Shown: one piece after another, positions 35,001 through 44,273 of the stretch
How positions within the stretch are numbered: the stretch's first letter is position 1
How the letters are laid out: every line of letters begins with the position of its first letter
DNA from: Mauremys mutica
Lineage: Eukaryota > Chordata > Testudines > Geoemydidae
DNA: 64,000 nt
Assembly (NCBI RefSeq): GCF_020497125.1
Contig: NC_059082.1
Location: 47,638,524-47,702,523, forward strand
Reading direction: 5' to 3'
Notes under the pieces: generated by a model
What the model saw: only the letters and a program-made list of their open reading frames with translations
What the model was told of the DNA's origin: nothing
Databases searched by the model: none
Translations under genes and position numbers: made by a program

Positions 35001-36433
35001 TCTGGGCTATTGGTTATGATGGGGCTACTATCAGTCTCCATCTCTCATGCAAGTACACCTGAGCAAAACAGAGACAGGGGGCTGACCTGACTTAGAGCTT
35101 ATCTATACTTGAAATGCTGCAGCGATACAGCCGTAATGCTATATTGTAGACGCTACCTACACCGACGAAAGGGGTTCTCCCATCAGCGTATGTAATCCAC
35201 CTCCTTTCTAGAGTACGCAATCCAGCATATGTAATCTATTTCTTCCGTCAACCTGTCTACATAGGGACTTAGGCTAGTTTAACTACATCACTCAGGAATG
35301 TGGATTTTTGACACCCCTCGGGAACGTAGCTGGATCCTTCTAATTTTCTAGTGTAGGATTTAGGCCCTTAGGTGCCTAAATCCAGGAGCAGGAAGACAGC
35401 TGTGAATCCCAACTGGAGATCTGTGCCTCCCTCTGGTCCACAGTAGGTACCTATTGATGTTTTGTTTACATCCCACCCCTTTGCTTGGCATTTTTGATTG
35501 GTTTATTTATTCAGTTTCAAGTTTAGCATGCTAAGCCCCATTCTGTCAGTCCTAGTCTTAGGTGCTTAACTTTCCCCATAGCTAGACACCTAACTCTGGG
35601 CTAAGGATTCCACTGGGCAACAGGACACCTAAAGGTTAGGTACTGCAATGCTCAATGTTGCAACATCTAAGCCCTTTTGTGGATTTAACCCCAAGTTGCT
35701 GGTCACAGGAGAAGAGAAAATGTAGCAGGAGTAGAACTGAGCTAGGTTATGTCACATCACAAATTCTTGGCAGTTTCATCAGTTTCTGCAAAGTCCATGT
35801 GGTAGGGTTGAGAAAGATAGCCTTCCACATGGGAACTGGTGCTGTGCTGTTTTAGGTACTGTCTACACTACAAAAACCCACCAAACACCTACTGCGTTAG
35901 ACTACGATATAGTTGTCCCCAAGATACAGCTAGGCACAATCTGCTCTGAAAGGCTCTGTTGTAACTATACTGGGGACCAAACTCGCTGTCACGGGGAAGC
36001 GATGGACCCCGGCTGGGAGCCACCCCCAGTCCCAGCGTGGCCAAAGCCCCGCCCCACCCATGGCTGGCGGAGGAGAGTACGGCAGGCCTGGTCAGTAGCG
36101 GCTCCGAGTCACGTATGTGGCCGCTAGGTGCCGCAGAGACACGGTCCAAGCAGCAGCTGTTCAGCGACGCCCCTTGCGTTGCGGGCGGCTCCCGGGAGCC
36201 CATCGCTCCCCGCGCATAGCGTCGGGCAGAGACCAGGGGCCATCGTGAGCGGCTGAGCCTCGCAGTCCCCACGGCGCGGGGCTTTCCCAGCCTGGCGAGG
36301 CTCGTGCGCTCCGTCGCAGCACAGCTAGGGAGGGGAGTTGGGACGCCGCCGCCGCGGGAGCCCTCCCTACAATCCCCCGCAGAGTAGCCTCGAGCCTTCT
36401 GTCCCTGCACTACTCACCCCCCACAGCCTCCAT
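25900..36433 (-). CDS. NUBP2: Cytosolic Fe-S cluster assembly factor NUBP2
   Basis: NUBP2 is a deviant-Walker P-loop NTPase of the Mrp/NBP35 family. With NUBP1 it forms the cytosolic scaffold that builds and delivers [4Fe-4S] clusters. Seven coding exons (36418-36433, 30930-31048, 29469-29667, 27736-27890, 27323-27433, 26773-26842, 25900-26045) join in frame to exactly 271 residues, the human length. The protein shows GKGGVGKST at residues 22-30, the VDLCGPS segment after [14 protein letters not shown], and CPHC at residues 196-199, the cysteines that bind the bridging cluster. All junctions use GT/AG with matching phase. It diverges from SPSB3 at a shared CpG-rich promoter and converges on IGFALS. 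Nothing is broken. Confidence 0.97.
26046..26772 (-). other. NUBP2 intron 6
   Basis: A 727-bp GT-AG intron at phase 1. No repeat is recognised. Confidence 0.6.
26773..26842 (-). CDS. NUBP2: NUBP2 coding exon 6
   Basis: A 70-nt exon between TTCCAG and GTGAGTG. It encodes [19 protein letters not shown] and VPFL plus the first base of a Gly codon. Confidence 0.95.
26843..27322 (-). other. NUBP2 intron 5
   Basis: A 480-bp phase-0 intron without a recognised repeat. Confidence 0.6.
27323..27433 (-). CDS. NUBP2: NUBP2 coding exon 5 (CPHC motif)
   Basis: The 111-nt exon encodes [18 protein letters not shown] through GIVENMSGF and CPHCL. The two cysteines of CPHC are cluster ligands in this family. 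The donor is TTG|GTGAGC, and this exon has no usable start, so it is missed by single-frame searches. Confidence 0.95.
27434..27735 (-). other. NUBP2 intron 4
   Basis: A 302-bp phase-0 intron with no feature recognised. Confidence 0.6.
27736..27890 (-). CDS. NUBP2: NUBP2 coding exon 4 ([11 protein letters not shown] motif)
   Basis: The acceptor TTTTGGCAG precedes CT|TTGATAAAG and the donor is CCACAG|GTATGT. It encodes [17 protein letters not shown] and the [10 protein letters not shown] switch/Walker B region. Confidence 0.96.
28418..28747. mobile_element. hAT MITE, family D, 8-bp TSD CTGTAGAC
   Basis: The ends CAGGGGTCCCCAACG and AACGTTGGGGACCACTG are inverted and flanked by CTGTAGAC at 28410-28417 and 28748-28755. 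The GC-rich interior contains repeated CGGCATTT/GGCGGC blocks that duplicate each other. It is inserted in another repeat within NUBP2 intron 3. Confidence 0.9.
29139..29431. mobile_element. hAT-like MITE with GC-rich interior
   Basis: The left end CAGTGATTCCCAAACT pairs imperfectly with the right end AGTTTGGGCACCATTG. The flanks CTGTAGGA and CTGTAAGG look like an 8-bp duplication with two differences. The middle is a C-rich imperfect minisatellite (CTGCCCCCAGC-like). Confidence 0.65.
29469..29667 (-). CDS. NUBP2: NUBP2 coding exon 3
   Basis: The acceptor CACTGGCAG precedes GTGGGAATTCTG and the donor is AAC G|GTACAG. It encodes [18 protein letters not shown] through [19 protein letters not shown]. 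Confidence 0.97.
30286..30690 (+). repeat. MIR SINE, interrupted by a younger SINE
   Basis: The left part (GGAGGCAACATAGCCTAGCA) matches the MIR head. The right part (TTGTGTGACTTTAGACAACTCACTTCC then TCTGTGCCTATTTCCC) matches the MIR core. The tRNA-SINE sits between them, so it inserted later. Confidence 0.65.
30361..30539 (-). mobile_element. tRNA-derived SINE with CR1-like tail, antisense
   Basis: Read on the minus strand it has the A box TAGCTCAGTTG and a B box GGTTCAATCC-like segment, then GGTCCTGCTTTGAGC and the CR1-like tail with GGTCCCTTCCAACC. It is the same family as 21811-21988. Confidence 0.88.
30930..31048 (-). CDS. NUBP2: NUBP2 coding exon 2 (P-loop)
   Basis: The acceptor TCCTTCACAG precedes AG|AGAGGTAAC and the donor is AAGAAG|GTGAGC. 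It encodes [19 protein letters not shown] and [20 protein letters not shown], the deviant Walker A motif. Confidence 0.97.
33504..34392. mobile_element. LTR-type element, probable solo LTR, right end uncertain
   Basis: It begins TGTCAAAGCTGATTCC and continues through a TTTTATTAAAAAGAAAAAA stretch to TGTCCATAAAAGGGAGCTA near 34352. The sequence matches a common turtle LTR family that I recognise from memory. No target duplication could be found, perhaps because a CR1 tail fragment abuts the right end. Confidence 0.6.
34393..34455 (-). repeat. CR1 3' tail fragment, antisense
   Basis: AGAATCATAGATTATTAGGG followed by CTGGAAGGGACCTCAAGAGATCATC is the reverse complement of a CR1 3' terminus. Confidence 0.75.
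34565..35030. repeat. Fold-back SINE-like composite
   Basis: The tRNA-like phrase CCAGTGGTCAGGACTCTCACC (near 34578) recurs at 34769 (CTAGTGGTTAGGTCACTCACC) and in reverse near 34985. A second pair, GTTGGAACTGGACCACTTTG (about 34699) and its reverse (about 34845-34868), makes the region palindromic. The family is unnamed. Confidence 0.5.
35102..35359. mobile_element. Harbinger-type MITE, TSD TTA
   Basis: It starts TCTATACTTGAAA and ends TTTCTAGTGTAGGAT, flanked by TTA at 35099-35101 and 35360-35362. Internal CACCGACGAAAGG and TTCTTCCGTCAACCTG segments match a turtle Harbinger MITE family I recognise. It is diverged. Confidence 0.65.
36418..36433 (-). CDS. NUBP2: NUBP2 coding exon 1 (16 nt)
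   Basis: ATG GAG GCT GTG GGG G is followed by donor GTGAGT. With AG from exon 2 it gives Met-Glu-Ala-Val-Gly-Glu-Arg-Gly-Asn-Leu, closely matching the vertebrate N-terminus. The ATG sits in GGCAGCATGG, a good Kozak context. Confidence 0.93.
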
Positions 36434-36879
36434 GCTGCCTCAAGCACTGCTCCTGCACTTCCGCCTGCCCCGGGGTCACGCGCAGAGGAGCGCCGCGGCC
36501 AATGGGAAGCCGAGCTCTGGCTGTAATCCTGCCCCGTGAACTAATTTTGGCCCCGACCTGACCTAGCTGACTGACGTTCCTCTCAGCCAATGGCCTCTGT
36601 GATTCGTGCCTGTTACGTGATCATGTTGTAAGAGCCTCGGTGGCTGCGTTAGAAACTTTCCTCCAATGGCGCAGCCCTCTGAGGACTTACAGCCCAAGTG
36701 ACCAATGGTATGAGAAATTAATGATTTTATCCCCGCCCCCTGATCTGTGAGTGAGGGGAGCACGGTCCAACTGAGAATGTCGGATGAGGAGAGGCCCCGT
36801 CTCCCGGAGAAGCTGCGGCCAATGGGCGCGGAAGGGGCGGTGCGGAGCGTGGATTGTTTATATCTTGGGAGGGGAAAAG

Positions 36880-36924
36880 TAGGTCAGAAGGAGAGACGGG
36901 GTCGCGGTAGCCGCTGCGGAGCAG
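36880..36924 (+). other. SPSB3: SPSB3 non-coding exon 1 (start approximate)
   Basis: The GC-rich 5' UTR ends GCGGAGCAG before the strong donor GTAAGAG at 36925. The 5' edge is a guess from the TATA-like element; only the donor is seen clearly. Confidence 0.55.
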
Positions 36925-39900
36925 GTAAGAGGTAGGCGGGATGAGGCTGCGGCCTGTTCCGGGGCGGGGGAATCTGTGAAGAGCGCGGGGGGACGATGCA
37001 TTTGCGACCTGTCCCCGGGCTGGGGAGGGGGATCTGTGCCGGGGGAGATAAGCCTGCGGCCGGTCCCTGGGTGGCGGGGAGGAGGGGAATCTGTGCAGGG
37101 AGAGTGAGCCCGCAGCCTGTTTCTGGGCGGGGGATCCGTGCTCTGTTAAAGGGCTGCTATCTGTGGGAGGAGCAATACATTTGTGTGTGTGCTTAAGGAA
37201 GGAGTGTGGATCTGTAGCCTTTAAAACCTGTTCCCCTCTGTGGGGTCAGGCTTTGTCCTGTGTGGGACGAGGGGAGCCGCATACTGCTCGCTAGCCACCC
37301 CTATTCCCCTCGCCTGGCATAGCCAGGGTAGATTCTAGTATGGGCTCAGTCCCTGGTTCTCTGAATGCCTACTGGGTTTGTATTGGGGTCAGTCGTGTTC
37401 TCTGGCCAGGCTGGGCTTCCTTAAGCATAAGGGAGTGGGGTGGTGTCTGGAACGGGTCTGGTCCTAGCCATCTCTAGCAGACAGGAGCCAATCTGTACTG
37501 CTGGCCTCTGTGTCATCACTGAGGGATTGACATGCTGCCTTGGATACCATGGAGATGAGTCTGGTGTAAGAACCTCGGGAGTACAGAATTGCCGTCTGTG
37601 GTGCTGGTCTGTACCTGAGAGCTCTAGGCAAAGTCACTCTTAAAACCCACAGGCTTGAGTGCCAGTTGCACACTAGTGACACCACCCTCCCCCTCTTGTG
37701 CCCCAGGAATTCTGCAGTTAGAGCCCTGGCCTGGACAAATGGCTGATTCTGCCAGCTGCAGCCCCATGGCTATCTTGTTTGCATCCTGAGGGAAAAGAAT
37801 CTGTGTAGCTAGGTAGAAGGGGTCATTGTTATTGAGCTGCTCTTTCTTCCTTAGTGTCCCTGCACATTTGGGCAACTTTCTCAGAGGTACTTCGCAGCAT
37901 GGCATCACTCTTTGCCCTCACAGTGTGTTGAGTGTGACTTGAATATGGCTCTTGTAGTTGTGCAGGCTGCTGCTTTCTTTATTCCATGCTGACCTCGCAG
38001 CAGCAGCATCACCTGTCTTCCTGACTATGAGCTCAGTTATTCTAATTCCTTCCTGACAGGATAGCTCTGTCATTTACCTGCTGAGCAGATTGCAGGAGAT
38101 AATTTGCTTGCTGCTCTGAGCAACCATCATCATATTACATTGATCCTATCATCTTTTGTTAACTGCCAATCAAGTGAAACTGGTACTGCTGGGCCTTGGC
38201 ACATTGCATGCAATCAGCTAAAGCTTCATTCTAGACTTCCTCAGACCTCGTACTGCCCCAGATATCTGTGATCATGCGTGCCTGGCTTGTGGTGATCCCA
38301 CTGTCTTGGGTCAGTGTGAGAATGGACCTGTGCTGTGATGGGCCCTCAGCCATGGGACTTTCTCCTCCCTGAAATCAGTCTCAGTCCTTTGTGCATGACT
38401 TTTAAAAATGTGTCTAAACCTTTCTTCCTACCTCCTAGATGACTGAGTATAGCCACTCTTGAGTCTGTATTAACCTTTACCTCTCTTGTGCTGTTTACTG
38501 TTCACTTCTGCTTCTGAGATGCCTCAAATTGTTCCTATTTATCTCTTTTTATGACTATGGCTTTTAATGCTTTATACAGTGGCTTAAAATATATTGAATT
38601 GCCCAGTATCTTTACAAGTACTATTTTTAGTCTCTTCCACTGGAAGTAAAATTTTGCCCTTCCCTGTGGAGTATCACCCCACTCCAGTAACATTGTGTAC
38701 CTCTTTGGGGTGTATTACCTCCACAATTCTCCCTCACCTAAATCCTTGCCTCTGCGTTATTGACCCTCTAGCCTTACCCTAGTATCTTTCTTCTTCTTCT
38801 CACAGGCTCTGCCTTCAAACAGGTTTAACTTCTGATATGTAAGATCAGACTAGCTTTTTTTGTGTCAAGTTAACACTTTACTCTCTTATCAGCTTGGGCA
38901 CCAATAATGAATCTTTTCCATTCTCCCCTGGAGATCTCTGATCTGCTCTTCCTATGTAGTAGTGTTTCAACAACTTGGCATTCTGCTGATGTTTGACAAG
39001 TAACCTGGGTGCAGGTTTTCCATTAATCTATTTGGGGTCCAATCCTGTATCCACATGAACCACTGGCAAAACTTCTTGACCTCAGCATCAGCAGGTCTGG
39101 GCCTTTAATCTTTGCTCACTGACTGAGACTTGCTCTCCCTTCCCCATCACAGGTTAGATCCAATTATAACTTATGGAAAGGAAGGAGAATGGTTCTCAAG
39201 TGTCAGCTGCTGAATAAAGACTAAGCTGATTCTTGGGGTTGTTTGTCAATAATTAGGCTTTGTCTGACTCGTGTACTTCCTGCTGCCTGCAGTCTCCCTG
39301 GGCTAGAAGTAAATCACATTTGGATATGGACATTCTCTTCTTTCTCCCCTCCTTCGAAGGAACCTGATCGGGTGTCAGTCTAGAGGTACAGATTGAGTCA
39401 ATCTCCGTTTCTATGTTCCTACTCCTCCCCGGGGTATGTGTTCTTTTATGCCCCTTTCTAAGGTACTTTTCTTGCCGGGTCTATTCTTCTGTAATGTTAA
39501 CTGGAGTGGGGGGCAAGACACTAAGAAACCCTCCCTCTTGCCCACCTCTGCTTTCCCTGTCTGCGAAATCCTGGGTAAGAGGAAGTCTGGCAAAGTCCCC
39601 GAAAGGCAATCAAATGCAGCCTCCTCAGCCCAAGGGAAGGAAGCCAGTTTCTGAGTTTAGTCCCCTCCTTCCACTTCAAGAACCCCATGCTCCAGAAAGC
39701 ATTATCACAAGGACTACTGGCTCAATTGTCCCAGCCGATCTCAGCTGCTGGATTAAAGCAAAGTGAGAATTGTGTAAAATATCCAGGACCCAACCCATGT
39801 CAAACTGCACCCAGAGTGCATTAAGGAGCCAGGCCGGCCTCTGAACCTTAGGGATATGGTCCATGCAAGAGATACTGGGAACCAAATAGTGCAGAATGTG

Positions 39901-40344
39901 TCTGCCAAAGTTTAGTTTATTGGTGCAACCCCATTAGTCATTCAGCTGGTGACAAAGGTGTGTGACCTGCGCTGAGATCTCATGGCTGATGGGAAAAGTC
40001 ACAACCTCTGGCCAAGCACAGATGAAAAGAAACTCCCAGCAGCAGCCACCAAGTAAGACTCCTAGAATATAGCAAACTTGAGTGGCAGATAGTTCAAGTA
40101 ATTATTGATAATGAGACTACCCTTTTGGTTGAGGGATACATTTTTTTATTATTATTATTATTTTTTCCCCGAGCACCAAAAATGAACTGGGCTGTTTTCT
40201 TTGACTTCTCCCACCCCATTTTATCACTGTTATTGGTCTTATCCCAATTAAGCTTCAGCCAGTTCTTTCATCTTTGGCCCCCAGTCTTGGCTGGACCCTG
40301 GTAAAGCAGAACTGCACCATCCAGATCTGAAAAGTGGAGACTTA

Positions 40345-40577
40345 CTGTATGTCTCCCCTACAGCAGCACAGCTTCCTACGTCAATGGAAGAGATTTTTCC
40401 ATCAATGTAACTGATCTACCTCTCCACAGCTGTGTTGATGGAAGAATTCTTCCATTGACCTATCTGTATCTACACAGGGGGTTAAGTCAACCTAACTACT
40501 TTGCATGGGGTGCAAAATTCTTCTCAGCTCTGAGTGACATAGCTAGGTCGATCTAATTTTTAAGTGTAGACCAGGCC
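40345..40577. mobile_element. Harbinger-type MITE, TSD TTA
   Basis: The element begins CTGTATGTCTCCCCTACAG and ends AAGTGTAGACCAGGCC. TTA flanks it at 40342-40344 and 40578-40580, the PIF/Harbinger target. Its right end matches the right end of the full-length element at 42395-46632, the likely source of transposase. Confidence 0.82.
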
Positions 40578-40811
40578 TTAGAGCTTGGTGGTACTACATT
40601 TTACTGTCTTCACTAGCAGAGTAATGTACAGATTGAACTGGTGGGCTACAAGATTAATATCCTTTGGAGCCAGCATGAGAGCCCTTGGAGTGAAGGAGCA
40701 ATCTCTGTACTGTCATCTGGGTCCTGTCAGGCAAATGGAGCAACTGGAGCCTGACTGCCTATCCTTACAGGGGTTGGTGGTATCAAAGGCTGCTGCTGAT
40801 GAATCTAAAAT

Positions 40812-40900
40812 CATGCATCCGACGAAGTGGATATTCACCCACGAAAGCTCATGCTCCAAAACGTCTGTTAGTCTATAAGGTGCCACAAGACTCTTTGCTG
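40812..40900 (-). mobile_element. Truncated retroposon copy, 7-bp TSD CTAAAAT
   Basis: The fixed end is CATGCATCCGACGAAGTGG and the other end stops at CTCTTTGCTG. CTAAAAT flanks both sides (40805-40811 and 40901-40907). It is the same family as 46783-46911 but shorter at the non-fixed end, so the minus strand is read as the element's sense strand. Confidence 0.75.
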
Positions 40901-41449
40901 CTAAAATAATTGGTATGGGCATTTTATCTTTATCCACTGCTAAAAGAAGACAGTTTGTTAATGAAACCAGCACAGTCTCCAAATCCGATATAAAATCTAT
41001 TGAAAAGTGTCAAGGAAACAGAGGTCTTCATACTGGTGAGGCAGTACTGGCACTATCTATGGTATCTTCCCCCACCTGCCCTAAATGAACATATCTGTGC
41101 ATCTTGTGATGTTCCACAGATAACCCCTTAACTGCTGCCAGAACATGTGCATGGGTCTCAGCAGAAGTTAACAGACTGGTATTTACACTTAGAAGTGATT
41201 TTCAGGAATAAAACATTGACCTCTGTGTCCCCTCCCATTTAGAACTCTGGCCACAGTTTCCAAATCCATATGAGCTGCTCCTAAATCAGGTGTGTGTGGA
41301 AAGAGTAGGAAGCTGGTATTATACCATAAGGGTTTCCGCAGGGTCTCCAGGGGTAGGGCTAGTGTGTGATTCAGCACTTTCTTTCCTGCTTTAGGAATAG
41401 AATGAGGAATCAGTGTGTCTGTGTATTTCAGAAGGGGTGGTCTGGGAAT

Positions 41450-41545
41450 AGACTCACAGAATTGCAGGACTGGAAGGGACTTTGCAAGGTCATTCTACTC
41501 CAGTCCCCTGAACTCATGTCAGGACTAACTATTGTCTAGACCAAT
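41450..41545 (-). repeat. CR1 3' fragment, antisense
   Basis: TCACAGAATTGCAGGACTGG..AAGGGACTTTGCAAGGTCAT and GTCAGGACTAACTATTGTCTAGACC follow the antisense CR1 tail pattern. Confidence 0.7.
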
Positions 41546-42020
41546 AGTTTTCAGTTCCCTCACTGTCAGCAGTGCTCTGAACCAAATCTCTGGGCATCCC
41601 ACAGGGAGGTAGAAATGGGTCATAGGGAAGAACAGAAAATCACATGAATCTCAGATGTATGTGTTGCATAAAATGCTGGTAAATACCACTTATTCTTCTT
41701 TCCGCCTTTCCTCTAACTCAAAACTGAGGAGTCTGTGGCAGTACAGTATACAGGCAGCACCCTGTCCACAGATCTGTTTAAAGAGGCTAAGAGATGGATC
41801 TTTCTCTCTTAGAATTGGTATGGGAGAGTACAGTGAATGATAAAGTGTCAGGCTTAGGCCAGTGTGTTTTTATTTCATTAGCAAAAGATAATTAAGAGCT
41901 GCATAGGCCAGGAAGACCCCTCAACAGCGGGGCTGTGTGGGGCAAGGCGCTCTCTAGCATGTTTGCTCTGAGGGAACTTGGCATTTTCAGAATTAGAGGG
42001 ATTTGCACACGAGTTTAAGG

Positions 42021-42243
42021 CAGTGGTTCTCAAACTTTTGTACGGGTGACCCCTTTCACATAGCAAGCCTCTGAGTGCGACCCTCCCCTTACAAATTAAA
42101 AACACATTTTTATATATTTAACACCTCATTATAAATGCTGGAGGAAACATGGGGTTTGGGGTGGAGGCTGACAGCTGGCAACCCCCCATGTAATAACCTC
42201 ACGACCCGTTGAGGGGTCCCGACCCCCAGTTTGAGAAACCCTG
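42021..42243. mobile_element. hAT MITE, family A, 8-bp TSD GTTTAAGG
   Basis: The ends CAGTGGTTCTCAAAC and GTTTGAGAAACCCTG are flanked by GTTTAAGG at 42013-42020 and 42244-42251. The body is shared with 9542-9759 (reverse) and 55835-56059 (same orientation). Confidence 0.92.
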
Positions 42244-42762
42244 GTTTAAGGGATGTTTGGAAGATGTGTGGAACCCTAATGGAAAGCTCTGAGGAGGAAG
42301 GAGGGTTTTTTTTTGTGTATGACATACTAAAAGGAGATTCTAGGGGGGAAAGGAGGGGATTGAGCAGCAAGAATTGGCTCTTCTGTTTCCTTATGGGTAC
42401 GTCTACACTACGGGATTATTTCGATTTTACAGAAACTGGTTTTGTAAAACAGATTGTATAAAGTCGAGTGCACGCGGCCACACAACGCACATTAATTCGA
42501 CGGTTTGCGTCCATGGTCCAAGGCTAGTGTCGATTTCCGGAGCGTTGCACTGTGGGTAGCTGTCCCGTAGCTATCCCATAGTTCCTGCAGTCTCCCCCAC
42601 CCCTTGGAATTCTGGGGTGAGGTACCAGTGCCTGATGGGGCAAAAATCATTGTCGCGGGTGGTTCTGGGTACAGCCTCACCCCTCCCTCCGTGAAAGCAG
42701 CAGACAACCATTTCGCGCCTTTTTTCCTGGGTGAACTGTGCAGATGCCATAGCACGGTAAGC

Positions 42763-44050
42763 ATGGACCCTGCTCAGCTCAATACTGCAATCGTGGACGT
42801 TTTAAACACTTCACGCATTCTCGTGCAGTCTATGCTGAACCAGAACCTGCAAAGCCAGGCAAGGAGGAGGCGGCTACGGCAGCGCGGCGATGAGAGTGAT
42901 GAGGACATGGACACAGAATTCTCTCAAACCGCGGCCCCCTGCGCTTAGGAGATCCTGATTGTAATGGGGCAGGTTCTAGCCATTGAACGCCGAGTTTGGG
43001 CCCGGGAAACAAGCACAGACTGGTGGGACCGCATAGTTTTGCAGGTGTGGGACGATTCGCAGTGGCTGCGAAACTTTCGCATGCATAAGGGCACTTTCAT
43101 GGAACTTTGTGACTTGCTTTCCCCTGCCCTGAAACGCCAGAATACCAAGATGAGAGCAGCCCTCACAGTGGAGAAGCGAGTGGCAATAGTCCTCTGGAAG
43201 CTTGCAACGCCAGACAGCTACTGGTCAGTCGGGAATCAATTTGGAGTGGGCAAATCTACTGTGGGGGCTGCTGTGATGCAAGTAGCCAAAGCAATCATTA
43301 AGCTGCTGCTACGAAAGGTTGTGACTCTGGGAAACGTGCAGGCCATAGTGGATGGCTTTGCTGCAATGGGATTCCCTAACTGGGGGGAGGCGGTAGATGG
43401 GACCCATATCCCTATCTTGGCACCGGAGTACCAGGGCACCCAGTACGTAAACCGCAAGGGGTACTTTTCAATGGTGCTGCAAGCACTGGTGGATCACAAT
43501 GGACGTTTCACCAACATCCACGTGGGATGGCCGGGAAGGGTTCATGATGCTCGCATCTTCAGAAGCACTGCTCTGTTTAAACGGCTGCAGCAAGGGAATT
43601 ACTTCCCAGACCAGAAAATAACAGTTGGGGATGTTGAAATGCCTGTCGTTATCCTGGGGGACCCAGCCTACCCCTTGATGCCATGGCTCATGAAGCCATA
43701 CACAGGCAGCCTGGACAGTGATCAGGAGCTGTTCAACTACAGGCTGAGCAAGTGCAGAATGGTGGTAGAATGTGCCTTTGGCCGTTTAAAGGCACGCTGG
43801 CGCACATTACTGACTCACTCAGACCTCAGCCAAACCAATGTCCCCATTGTTATTGCTGCTTGCTGTGTTCTCCACAATCTCTGAGAGTAAGGGGGAGACC
43901 TTTATGGCGGGGTGGGAGGCTGAGGCAAATCACCTGGCCGCTGATTACGCGCAGCCAGACACCAGGGAGATTAGAAGAGCACACCAGGAAGCGGTGCGCA
44001 TCAGAGAAGCTTTGAAAACGAGCTTCATCATTGGCCAGGGTAGGGTGTGA
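42763..44050 (+). pseudogene. Harbinger DDE transposase, nearly intact
   Basis: The N-terminal part starts MDPAQLNTA at 42763 and reaches an in-frame TAG at 42946-42948. The same frame resumes directly and runs from ATG 42964 to 43884 (306 residues), covering the catalytic core: AVDGTHIP (first Asp), GRVHDARIF (second Asp) and MVVECAFGRLKARW (Glu). After CCVLHN a net frame change meets TGA at 43882. The C-terminal tail continues in the next frame (ESKGETFMAGW..) to a stop at 44050. So one nonsense codon and one frameshift separate three otherwise well-preserved pieces. This is the HARBI1-related family; the enzyme cuts and joins the element ends together with the Myb-like partner. Confidence 0.9.
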
Positions 44051-44148
44051 CTGCTGTTTGTTTCCCCTTGATGAACCCCCACCCCTCTTGATTGACTCAT
44101 TCCCTGTAAGCAACCCACCCTCCCCCTTCGATTACAGCTTGCTTAAGG

Positions 44149-44182
44149 AAATAAAGTCACTATCGTTTAAAAATCATTTATT
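44149..44182. terminator. Paired opposed polyadenylation signals of the Harbinger genes
   Basis: AATAAA on the plus strand (44149-44154) ends the transposase unit. AATAAA on the minus strand (44177-44182) ends the Myb-like unit. The 22-bp gap implies overlapping 3' ends. Confidence 0.7.
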
Positions 44183-44273
44183 CTTTATTAATTCATTATA
44201 AAAAGAGGGAGAGAACTGAGAAGGTAGCCCGGGTGTGGTTTGAGAGGAGGGAAGGAAAAGGCCACTAAAAATT

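Larger units (their letters stand above)
31049..36417 (-). other. NUBP2 intron 1
   Basis: A 5.4-kb phase-1 intron. 31049-33503 holds nothing I can name beyond an old TTAAGCACATGCTTAA-type repeat near 31390. From 33504 onward come an LTR, CR1 and SINE-like fragments and a MITE, listed separately. Confidence 0.6.
36000..37140. promoter_or_regulatory. CpG-rich bidirectional promoter of NUBP2 and SPSB3
   Basis: CpG-dense DNA covers the NUBP2 start (36433, minus) and SPSB3 exon 1 (ending 36924, plus). The core between them holds five CCAATGG boxes, all on the plus strand, at 36499, 36587, 36663, 36702 and 36819. A TTTATATC element near 36854 could place the SPSB3 start around 36880. Head-to-head sharing of this promoter matches the human locus as I remember it. 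Confidence 0.8.

Noticed and set aside
35889..36410. A 173-codon minus-strand frame in the CpG-rich promoter
   Set aside because: It lies in NUBP2 intron 1 next to the real first exon; high GC makes stops rare, and no homology was seen.
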